From the NCBI RefSeq assembly GCF_002272875.1, contig NZ_MLAN01000006.1, positions 62,001 through 126,000 on the forward strand: a stretch of DNA of 64,000 nt, read 5' to 3'. Both the position numbers and the translations under genes were made by a program. This DNA is from Helicobacter sp. 11S02629-2. Lineage in GTDB: Bacteria; Campylobacterota; Campylobacteria; Campylobacterales; Helicobacteraceae. Numbering within the stretch: position 1 is the stretch's first letter; each line of letters opens with the position of its first letter. Of the stretch, positions 55,044-62,803 are shown piece by piece. A model generated the notes under the pieces. The model was given only the letters and a program-made list of their open reading frames with translations, was not told the origin of the DNA and made no database searches.

Positions 55044-56900
55044 ATGGAACAAAGAAAGTCAAAAAGTAAAAAGTGGATATGGTGGATAGTTTTAATCATC
55101 ATCATAATCCTAATAATCGCCATAGCGTGGTTTAACCACAGCATTAATAGCAAAAAAGAAGAAGCAGCCGCTAAGCTAAAAGCTCAAACTAGTATTACTT
55201 CAACAGTTAGCCTTAGTGATGATGACCCACGTTTTACAACTTGGGGCAAGCTCTTCCCTAGCTATCTTGATATGTATCTAAGTGTGACTAAAAAGCCATC
55301 AAACTATACAGACTTTGGAGGTAATGTAAGCTATAGCAAACTTATAAGATTCCCTCAACTTACTCAAATCTGGGCAGGCTATGCCTTTGCGGTTGACTTT
55401 AATGAAGAAAGGGGTCACTACTACGCACAAATCGATCAGATGGAAACAGGGCGCAACCGCAAAGACTTATTAAACTCTCATGGCTTAAAAGGCTTTGGCG
55501 GTCAACCAGCAGCTTGTATGCACTGCCATAGTGGCTGGATGCCTTGGCTTTATAAAAATGTAGCAAAAAGCGATTTAACTACATTTAGCTCAACTGATTA
55601 CTGGACTATGATAAAAAATGTCCCTGTTATGAAAGACCAAAGTGCAGAGACCCACATAAGCCCGCATGGTGGTACTAAGATGGGGCTTACATGCTCAGAT
55701 TGTCATAATCCAAATGATATGGGCTTACGAATAACAAGACCAGCTGCTATAAAAGGCTATATGGCTAGAGGCTATGAAGCTGATAAAGACTATGGTATAA
55801 AAGCTACAAGGGCTGAGATGAGAACTATGGTCTGTACTCAGTGCCATGTTGAGTACTACTTTAAACCAGTTGGACATAAAGTCGCAGTTATGGGCGAAAG
55901 CATAGCAAAAGATGGCAAGTCAAAATGGTGGAATGGCACTCAAAAAACAGTAGATGAGATAGATACTTGGAGAGATGGTAACCACGCTACTACCAAAGAA
56001 GTAAATGGCATAGAGCTAACCTACCCTTGGACTTTTTGGCCAAAAGGTAAGCCTTTTAGGATAGAGATGCTAGATAAGTACTATGCAAGCGTAAGAGATA
56101 TCTTCCCAGCAGACTTTACTCACGCCCTTACAAAAGCACCGATCTTAAAGATGCAACATCCTGAGGCTGAGATGTATAGCGGAAGCGTACACGCGGCTAA
56201 TGGCGTAAGCTGTGCAGACTGCCACATGCCTTATATAAGACAAGGGGCCTCTAAAGTTAGCCAGCATAATGTAACTTCACCACTAGATGATATAAACGCT
56301 TCTTGTAAAGCTTGTCATACTCAAAGTGTAGAGTACTTAAAAGGTCAAGTTAAACGCATACAAACTTCTATAGCCCATGACCAAAGAGCTGCAGAATATG
56401 CACTAGTTAGCTTTATACACGATGTAAGAGATGTTAGAAACAGCCTTGCTAAACTCCCAGAGTTCCAAACTGAAGGTAAGGCAGATGACAAAAAGATTAA
56501 TGGCGTCTTAAAAGAGGTTTTAGAGCTTCATAGACTATCTTCTATGAGAGTTGACTTTACTGCTTCAGAAAACTCAAGTGGATTCCACAACCCTGAAGAG
56601 GCTGCTAGAATCTTACTTCAAAGCATAGATCAATCTAGACTTGGTCAAGCAAAACTAGCAGTAATCGCTGCTAAGTACCATATCGCTTACTCTCCTAGAA
56701 GCTATACTTTTGAAGATATACAAAAGCTAAATCCGGGAGTTTTAAAACTAGTTGATGATATGTATGGCGGCAAAAAAGGAGATAGATTCCATCACGATAA
56801 AGCGATAAATAATCCTCCAGAAGCCAAACTTTTAGAGCTTGACAAAGAAACTAATCCTTATGAGTATGAAAAACTCGATGGAAATGTAGAAGTTAAGTAG
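55044..56900 (+). CDS. nrfA: Pentaheme cytochrome c nitrite reductase NrfA with CXXCH at the active-site heme
   Basis: 618 residues, longer than most NrfA. N-terminal membrane anchor or uncleaved signal (about 11-29). Five hemes: CMHCH (158-162), CSDCH, CTQCH, CADCH and CKACH. The first, catalytic heme has CXXCH where most NrfA have CXXCK, so the distal lysine ligand is replaced by His, as is known for Campylobacter-type NrfA. Six-electron reduction of nitrite to ammonium in the periplasm. RBS AAAGGAGAG. Confidence 0.94.
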   Translation: MEQRKSKSKKWIWWIVLIIIIILIIAIAWFNHSINSKKEEAAAKLKAQTSITSTVSLSDDDPRFTTWGKLFPSYLDMYLSVTKKPSNYTDFGGNVSYSKLIRFPQLTQIWAGYAFAVDFNEERGHYYAQIDQMETGRNRKDLLNSHGLKGFGGQPAACMHCHSGWMPWLYKNVAKSDLTTFSSTDYWTMIKNVPVMKDQSAETHISPHGGTKMGLTCSDCHNPNDMGLRITRPAAIKGYMARGYEADKDYGIKATRAEMRTMVCTQCHVEYYFKPVGHKVAVMGESIAKDGKSKWWNGTQKTVDEIDTWRDGNHATTKEVNGIELTYPWTFWPKGKPFRIEMLDKYYASVRDIFPADFTHALTKAPILKMQHPEAEMYSGSVHAANGVSCADCHMPYIRQGASKVSQHNVTSPLDDINASCKACHTQSVEYLKGQVKRIQTSIAHDQRAAEYALVSFIHDVRDVRNSLAKLPEFQTEGKADDKKINGVLKEVLELHRLSSMRVDFTASENSSGFHNPEEAARILLQSIDQSRLGQAKLAVIAAKYHIAYSPRSYTFEDIQKLNPGVLKLVDDMYGGKKGDRFHHDKAINNPPEAKLLELDKETNPYEYEKLDGNVEVK

Positions 56901-56926
56901 GGCAAATAAAATGACTATCACTGACT

Positions 56927-56962
56927 AATCCTTAATTCGCAAAGAGGGGGCAAGTAAGGATT
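56927..56962 (+). terminator. nrfA terminator-like hairpin
   Basis: AATCCTTA (56927-56934) pairs with TAAGGATT (56955-56962) with a 20-base loop. A second long-range pair, AAGGCTAAA (56994-57002) with TTTAGCCTT (57046-57054), abuts the stop of the convergent glycosyltransferase operon. Confidence 0.5.
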
Positions 56963-57054
56963 TTGCATAAAACCACTTTTGCAAAACAAACTTAAGGCTA
57001 AAAATATAAAGTATTTTTATGCTACATACTTTTAGTCTTTTTTAATTTAGCCTT

Positions 57055-58359
57055 TTAAAGATTCCTTATTTTACTATAGTGCTCTACAAGCCCAGCATAG
57101 TATTGTTGGTGCAGAACATATGTTGAGTAGGGCACTAGTTTTTTATATCTTAGCCTAGAAACTAGTTTGTAAAATTCATCTGAAACATACTTCTTTTCAT
57201 ATAGTAGTTTTAGATTTTCATACATACCATTATAAGATGACCCAGAGACAAATTGCTCAAAACGGCCAACCTCATTACATAAAACTACTACTTCCACATC
57301 AGCAATACTTTGTAAACACTCTAGCTTTTTTGGTCCCTCTTTTTTGTGCCTTCTGCCACGCAGTAAGCTAATAACAATCTCTGGTAACAACAGTTTTGGT
57401 ATAAAACGACAATAAAATAAAGGCTCATTAAACCAATATCTAAAATATTTAAAAATATATTTAATATTAGTCAAAAGCCCTTTTGAGCGCTTATATGAGA
57501 TATTCTTAATATAGTCTTTTAGCATATGTTTACTATATACTTTAAATACTTTAGGGTCATATCCTAACTCATTGGCAAAACTATAAATCCATATATTATT
57601 AAAGTAAATTCTTGGGCCATCAGTATTGTTAAGCCAAGCTTGAGTATCGACTGTAGCAACTATAATTGGGTATTTATCAGCAAAGATATAGCAGTTTTGC
57701 CATCTTTTGGCTATATATAACACCATATAGATATGTATCCAGTCTTTTTTATAAAACTGTTTTAGATTTGGAATCTTTTCATGGCACTCTTTTTTAAAAA
57801 CTATATTTGACACTAACCAGATTCTATCTTCTACGTCTATCATAAAGCTATCACAGTCATTCTTGTAGAATTTATCTTTAATGACAAATTTAGTATTTAT
57901 ATGCTTTCTAGAAACAATCTGCCCATAGTGCTTAACTCTCAGATAGTAGTTTGATAAAACAACCAAAGAAAGATCAGGATACTCTTTTAAGACTGCACAT
58001 AAACGTTTTAGTCCCTTAAAAGAATAGTAATCATCATCACCAAGTATATGTATAAACTTACCTTTTGCTAAAGCACAGCATAAGTCCACATTTCTATCAT
58101 ATCCAACATTGCTTTTATTACGCGAGTAGATTATCAAGTCTTTGTGCTTTTTGATATAAGCATTCATTATATTAGGAGTATCATCTGTTGAACAGTTATC
58201 AGACACTATGATCTCAACACAGTTTAGCTTCTCTTCTTCTATTTGTTTTATTATCGTATCGATATTTTTTTCTATGGACTTTGCACCATTGTAAGTAGGT
58301 ATACATATAGACAAAAGCTTAGAATCTCGAATTATATTTTTTGAAAACTCTTCTTGCAT
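57055..58359 (-). CDS. Family 2 glycosyltransferase (last gene of surface-glycan operon)
   Basis: 434 residues. GT-A domain with LSICIPTYNGAKSIEKNID, VSDNCSTDDTPN and HILGDDDYY; the middle section GPRIYFNNIWIY is shared with the glycosyltransferase at 59343, so these two are paralogs. It has a longer C-terminal part of about 90 residues not seen in the paralog. Weak SD (AGG) 8-10 bases before ATG 58359; its translation may depend on the upstream poly-G gene. Confidence 0.88.
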   Translation of the reverse strand: MQEEFSKNIIRDSKLLSICIPTYNGAKSIEKNIDTIIKQIEEEKLNCVEIIVSDNCSTDDTPNIMNAYIKKHKDLIIYSRNKSNVGYDRNVDLCCALAKGKFIHILGDDDYYSFKGLKRLCAVLKEYPDLSLVVLSNYYLRVKHYGQIVSRKHINTKFVIKDKFYKNDCDSFMIDVEDRIWLVSNIVFKKECHEKIPNLKQFYKKDWIHIYMVLYIAKRWQNCYIFADKYPIIVATVDTQAWLNNTDGPRIYFNNIWIYSFANELGYDPKVFKVYSKHMLKDYIKNISYKRSKGLLTNIKYIFKYFRYWFNEPLFYCRFIPKLLLPEIVISLLRGRRHKKEGPKKLECLQSIADVEVVVLCNEVGRFEQFVSGSSYNGMYENLKLLYEKKYVSDEFYKLVSRLRYKKLVPYSTYVLHQQYYAGLVEHYSKIRNL

Positions 58360-58392
58360 AATATCTACCTAGTGGTCTTAAAAAAAATCTGT

Positions 58393-59346
58393 TTATGCAT
58401 TTTTTGAGAAACCAGTTTTGAAATACACAAAAGGTGAACTTTGATAGGACATTTGTTTTTGTCTGACTGGACCCAAAAGTCCCCCCCCCCCCCCGTTAGC
58501 TATTAATATATGTGAAAACTCTTGCCACTTAAGAAAACGCTCTAACATGCTCCATTTATAAAGAAAATAAGCAAAACTCCACAAAGACATCTCTATTAAT
58601 AAGCCATGCTTAGGATTTAGTTCTTTTATCTTTTTTATGATGTTTATTATTTCAAAGGGAAATGGGCCTGTTGTAAGATTGTTGGAATCGTTTGCATCAC
58701 TTTGCCTCCATCTCACACAAACTCCAATTATAAGTGCAACCGCCCCAAGTTTACTAAGCTCCATCATGAAGACTATGTCATGAAGCTTTCCATATAGCTC
58801 TGGATGATAAGTTACTTTTTTGTAAAATTCTGTTTTGTAGATATTACAAGCAAAAGTTGGACGAGATATAAGCAATTGAAGCGATATACCCATATCTCTA
58901 GGATATATATAATAGTCTTTATGCAGTAAATCCCAATTATCATTATTGGCATTCCAAAGTGCTTGATGCATTCCAGAACACATAACCAAGCTTGGAGTAT
59001 CCATAAAAATATTTATAGCTGCTTCAACATATTCTGGATGGATAACATCATCATCATGAAAGACTGCAGTATAAACATTAGAGGCTAGCTCTTGGGAGTA
59101 TTTGAAGTTTCCGGGATTTCCTAGGTTGGTCTTATTAGTTATAGTTTGGATATTGCGATTGGGGTATTTAAGCTTAATATCTCTTATGACATCTAAAGTA
59201 TTATCCGTGCTAGCATTATTTAAGATTTTTATACTAAATCCATTAGCAGTTTGCATGCATAAACTCTCAAGCATAACTTTTAAATACTCTGCTCTATTAT
59301 AAGTAAGCACAAACACATCAAGCATACTGTAGTCTATAGCTTTCAT
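58393..59346 (-). CDS. Phase-variable family 2 glycosyltransferase with a poly-G tract
   Basis: 317 residues in the sequenced state. GT-A domain with VFVLTYNRAEYLKVMLESL, ILNNASTDNTL, and the metal motif FHDDDVIHPEY. The poly-G(14) tract (plus-strand C, 58481-58494) lies 28 codons before the stop and reads as NGGGGGLLG. All three frames beyond the tract stay open: 28 residues here, about 32 with 13 G (stop 58365) and about 49 with 15 G (stop 58319, inside the next gene). The catalytic domain is therefore kept in each case and only the C-terminus and the coupling to the next gene change. Start overlaps the upstream stop (ATGA). Confidence 0.88.
   Translation of the reverse strand: MKAIDYSMLDVFVLTYNRAEYLKVMLESLCMQTANGFSIKILNNASTDNTLDVIRDIKLKYPNRNIQTITNKTNLGNPGNFKYSQELASNVYTAVFHDDDVIHPEYVEAAINIFMDTPSLVMCSGMHQALWNANNDNWDLLHKDYYIYPRDMGISLQLLISRPTFACNIYKTEFYKKVTYHPELYGKLHDIVFMMELSKLGAVALIIGVCVRWRQSDANDSNNLTTGPFPFEIINIIKKIKELNPKHGLLIEMSLWSFAYFLYKWSMLERFLKWQEFSHILIANGGGGGLLGPVRQKQMSYQSSPFVYFKTGFSKNA
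58481..58494 (-). repeat. Poly-G(14) homopolymeric tract (phase variation)
   Basis: Fourteen C on the plus strand, G on the coding strand. Slipped-strand mispairing at such tracts switches surface-glycan genes in Helicobacter and Campylobacter. Assembly artefact at a homopolymer is possible and the exact length is not certain. Confidence 0.9.
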
Positions 59347-60296
59347 GAAACTCCTTTTTTAGATCTGAAAAGCATTTTGGTGTAAAACCACTTTTTGTTA
59401 TAGAGAAATCTTGCATAACTAAGCATGGTTACTATATTTTTTAAAAAGCTAATTGGATGGATAAATGCCGCTTCTGATAAATGTATGTGCATCAAAAATA
59501 CATTTTTATAAAACTCTATATGTTTCTTGGTATATCCATATTTTCTTGCATAGGCAAAAGTTTTTATATTATTAAGATAAATTCTTGGGCCATCTTCATC
59601 GTTCAACCAAGTTTGAACTTGAAGGCGGACTGCTAAGATTGGTAAAGTATCTGTAAAATAAAAGATTTTTGGGTTTTGTGAGGCTGCATACAATGCTATG
59701 CTTACTTGTACCCAGTCTCTTATATCTGGGATATTTTTGTCTACATCTTTTATAAGTTCTCTTCTAACAACTATATCAGACATGCACCATAGCCTATAGC
59801 TAGCTATTTTAATAAAGTCTCCTAGGTCTTCTATCTCTATATTTTTATCCCACAAACCCTCAGTGTTGCTTCTATTTTGATATGTTTTTGATTGATTCAA
59901 ATACCAGTTGTTAGAAAGGATTAAAACTGAGTAGTTGGAATCTTGCTTTATAACTGATATCAATCTTTCTAGACCTCCTTCTAGATAGAAGTCATCATCC
60001 CCCATAAAATGAATATATTTACCCCTTGCTAACTCACAGCACTTAAGTATGTTGCCATTAAATAAGATATTGTGCTTATTGCGGTTATAGTGGATTATGT
60101 CTGGATATTTTGTAGCATAGTGACTTACAATCTCTTTAGTAGAATCTGTAGAGCAGTTATCACTTATAAGTATTTCTATATCGTGGCAAAAGCCATTTTT
60201 TATTATCTGATCTATAAGTATGTTTAGGTTATGGCTTATGTATTTGCTTCCATTATAAGTTGGTATGCAAATCGACAAAAGAGGTATTACTTGCAT
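59343..60296 (-). CDS. Family 2 glycosyltransferase
   Basis: 317 residues. LSICIPTYNGSKYISHNLNI, ISDNCSTDSTKEIV, HFMGDDDFYLEGG, and GPRIYLNNIKTF shared with the paralog at 57055. Likely adds one sugar of the surface glycan. Strong GGAGG RBS; its start overlaps the end of the SDR gene by 10 bases and its stop overlaps the start of the poly-G gene. Confidence 0.9.
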   Translation of the reverse strand: MQVIPLLSICIPTYNGSKYISHNLNILIDQIIKNGFCHDIEILISDNCSTDSTKEIVSHYATKYPDIIHYNRNKHNILFNGNILKCCELARGKYIHFMGDDDFYLEGGLERLISVIKQDSNYSVLILSNNWYLNQSKTYQNRSNTEGLWDKNIEIEDLGDFIKIASYRLWCMSDIVVRRELIKDVDKNIPDIRDWVQVSIALYAASQNPKIFYFTDTLPILAVRLQVQTWLNDEDGPRIYLNNIKTFAYARKYGYTKKHIEFYKNVFLMHIHLSEAAFIHPISFLKNIVTMLSYARFLYNKKWFYTKMLFRSKKGVS

Positions 60297-61135
60297 CTAA
60301 GCACCTCCTCATAAAACTCCTTCATGCCATCTTCATAAGTTGTAAATCTAAAGTCTTTTATTAACTCTAAAAGCTTTGAATTATCCCCTGTATACTGCTT
60401 ATTTAATCTAGTATTTTTTATAACTACCTCTAACTTATGATTTGAAAAATTATTAACAATCAGAGCTAATTTTGCAATTTCTATACTTTCAGTTGGAGTT
60501 ACATTTATAAACTTTTCCTTTGTTGGATGCTTTATCAAATAATCTACTATCTTACAAAAGTCTTTTATCCAGATAAAGTCAAATACTACATTTTGTTCCA
60601 AGATGATGGGTTTCTTTGCTATGTAGCTATTAATTACATAGCTTGTAAGACGTGAGATATCTTCTCTTACCCCATAAACTCCAAATACTCTTAGATTCAG
60701 TATATTTTCAAGCTTTTCAATTTTTTTTGAGATTAGATACTTTGAGTAGCCATATGCATCCTTTGGCACATACTTTCCAAACTCATCTTCTTTTATCTTG
60801 CAAAGCTCCCTTGACTTATCATACTCTGCACCAGAACCAAAAACCATCATTGGTCTTTTTTCATTTACAAAATATGCTAGATTGTCAAACATTTCTACAT
60901 TAGGCTTAGCGATATCTTCTAAAGTGTCATTTGCCATATTTCTAACCCCAAGTGCAGCGCTATGGATGATTAGCTCTATTTTGTATCTGTCTAAGTAGTC
61001 TTTTATTAAAGATCTATCTAGCAGATTTAGCTCTTTTTTGCTTGGTGTAAAAAGCTTATAAGACTTACTTAAACGATGTTTTAGATGTGAGCCTATAAAA
61101 CCATTAGCCCCAGTTAAAAGTACACTCTTAGTCAT
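60287..61135 (-). CDS. NAD(P)-dependent SDR sugar reductase/epimerase
   Basis: 282 residues from ATG 61135 (an ATG at 61153 is also open). Extended SDR: LLTGANGFIGSHLKHRL Rossmann motif, VFGSGAEYD, and the catalytic YGYSK (Y-x-x-x-K). Related to the GDP-fucose synthetase/GalE group. In this operon a C-4 keto reductase or a 3,5-epimerase role is likely. It overlaps the transketolase subunit gene by a few bases, so translation is coupled. Confidence 0.85.
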   Translation of the reverse strand: MTKSVLLTGANGFIGSHLKHRLSKSYKLFTPSKKELNLLDRSLIKDYLDRYKIELIIHSAALGVRNMANDTLEDIAKPNVEMFDNLAYFVNEKRPMMVFGSGAEYDKSRELCKIKEDEFGKYVPKDAYGYSKYLISKKIEKLENILNLRVFGVYGVREDISRLTSYVINSYIAKKPIILEQNVVFDFIWIKDFCKIVDYLIKHPTKEKFINVTPTESIEIAKLALIVNNFSNHKLEVVIKNTRLNKQYTGDNSKLLELIKDFRFTTYEDGMKEFYEEVLRCK

Positions 61136-62012
61136 TTTCAAAATACAGCCCATACTGCTTTTTTATGTACTTTTGGGAGCCTATGTGATGAGTAAAAACA
61201 TCAGGAATACCAAGCCTTTTAAACTTTATATGCTTTTTACTTTCAGCCACTACCTCAGCTACAGCACTACCTAGACCTCCTATGATGCTGTGTTCTTCTA
61301 AAGTATGTATCTCAACACCATCGCCTATAAGTTTTTCTAAACACTCTTTATCAAGTGGCTTTATAGTGTGCATACTTATAAAGTAAGGACATCTGCCTTC
61401 TTTTTCAAGTTTTCTGCAGTAATAATAAGCATCAGGAAGCATGTTGCTTGTAGATATAACTGCTATATCTTTACCTTTTTCTATAATGGAAGCTTTTCCA
61501 ATAGTCACTTCACCATGATTAAAAACTCCTCTATTATGCTTGCCTATTCTTATATACATAGGTGAAGGTGTGTTTATAGACTTGGTTATTATATGCTTTG
61601 CTTCATTATTATCTCCTGGTGCACAAACTATCATATTTGGAATACAGCGCATTAAAGCTATATCTTCTATGGCGTGATGAGTTGCTCCTGCAAATCCATA
61701 CGTAAAACCAGCTCCTATGCCAACTAACTTTACATTAGTTTCCATATAAGCAACATCTAGCTTTACTTGCTCAAACGCACGTCCACTTAAAAAAGGGCTT
61801 ATTGTATATACATAGGGCTTTTTACCCATAAGTGCAAGTCCAGATGCTAAAGATACTGCATTTTGCTCAGCTATACCACAGTTTAATGCCCTATCTGGAA
61901 AGGCTTCAAAAAATGGCTCTAACACAGAAAAACCCATATCTGAAGTTATCAAAACTACATCTTTATCAATGTCTGCTATATTCATTAATGAATCTATAAA
62001 AGTTTTTCTCAT
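61128..62012 (-). CDS. Transketolase-like C-terminal subunit
   Basis: 294 residues. Contains the pyrimidine-binding and C-terminal domains: the catalytic Glu is in NCGIAEQNAVSLASGLAL, and THHAIEDIALMRCIPNM follows. Together with the next gene it makes a two-subunit ThDP enzyme like those in sugar loci, rather than the single-chain housekeeping enzyme. Its start overlaps the stop of the N-subunit (TGATG). Confidence 0.9.
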   Translation of the reverse strand: MRKTFIDSLMNIADIDKDVVLITSDMGFSVLEPFFEAFPDRALNCGIAEQNAVSLASGLALMGKKPYVYTISPFLSGRAFEQVKLDVAYMETNVKLVGIGAGFTYGFAGATHHAIEDIALMRCIPNMIVCAPGDNNEAKHIITKSINTPSPMYIRIGKHNRGVFNHGEVTIGKASIIEKGKDIAVISTSNMLPDAYYYCRKLEKEGRCPYFISMHTIKPLDKECLEKLIGDGVEIHTLEEHSIIGGLGSAVAEVVAESKKHIKFKRLGIPDVFTHHIGSQKYIKKQYGLYFEND

Positions 62013-62803
62013 CAGTATCTACCTTCTATCTCTTTAAGTGCAATATTTAGTTGCTCATCATTAGGAGACTTGTAATGCCATTCACATCTATCTTCCATAA
62101 AAGATACACCCTTTCCTTTTATAGTGTGTGCGACTATGGCAAGAGGTTTGTTAGAAGTTTTAAGTAGTATTTTCTTTAGAGTATTTATATCGTGCCCATC
62201 AACACTGTAAGTATCAAATCCAAAAGCTGCCATTCTTTCTTCTAGATTGAATTGATTGATTATTTCATTAGTTGTGCCAAAGCCTTGCAATTTATTAAAG
62301 TCAACTATCAAAGTAAGATTATTGAGATGATTAGTTGAAGCAAACATTAAAGCTTCCCATATAGAACCCTCATTACACTCACCATCACCACATATAACAT
62401 AAACCCTTCCTTGATTGCCATCTAGTTTTTTAGCTAGTGCCATACCAGCACCAACTCCTAGTCCATGACCAAGTGAACCTGAAGATATTTCAAAAAATGG
62501 TGACTTTGCTTTATCTATATGGCAAGGAAGCATCCCCCCATCAACCGCATAGCTTTCTATATCTTTTTTTGTTATAAAACCTTTATGATACAAAACCGAA
62601 TAAAGTGCCGCACTAGCGTGTCCTTTGCTAAGGATTACTATATCCCTATCGTTACTATTAATGCTCTTTTTGATTATATTGATCACTTCGAAGTAAAGTG
62701 TATATAATATATCAACTACACTTAGTGCAGATCCCACATGAGACACATTTGCATCATGAGTCATTTGAAGGATAGTTTGTCTAATTTCTTTTAGTTTTTG
62801 CAT
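62012..62803 (-). CDS. Transketolase-like N-terminal subunit (ThDP-binding)
   Basis: 263 residues from ATG 62803, which has AAGGAA eight bases upstream; a TTG at 62809 is a less likely start. ThDP motif GDGECNEGSIWEALMFA through about residue 170 (GDG-x-N form), GHASAALYS and GSLGHGLGVGAG. Overlaps the end of the rfbH-like gene. A two-carbon donor role in branching or chain extension of a nucleotide sugar is inferred from the neighbours. Confidence 0.9.
   Translation of the reverse strand: MQKLKEIRQTILQMTHDANVSHVGSALSVVDILYTLYFEVINIIKKSINSNDRDIVILSKGHASAALYSVLYHKGFITKKDIESYAVDGGMLPCHIDKAKSPFFEISSGSLGHGLGVGAGMALAKKLDGNQGRVYVICGDGECNEGSIWEALMFASTNHLNNLTLIVDFNKLQGFGTTNEIINQFNLEERMAAFGFDTYSVDGHDINTLKKILLKTSNKPLAIVAHTIKGKGVSFMEDRCEWHYKSPNDEQLNIALKEIEGRY

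Noticed and set aside
58481-58494. Poly-C run as an assembly artefact only
   Set aside because: The run lies exactly in a glycosyltransferase of a surface locus with open frames either side, which is the usual place for a true slippage tract; length may still be uncertain.
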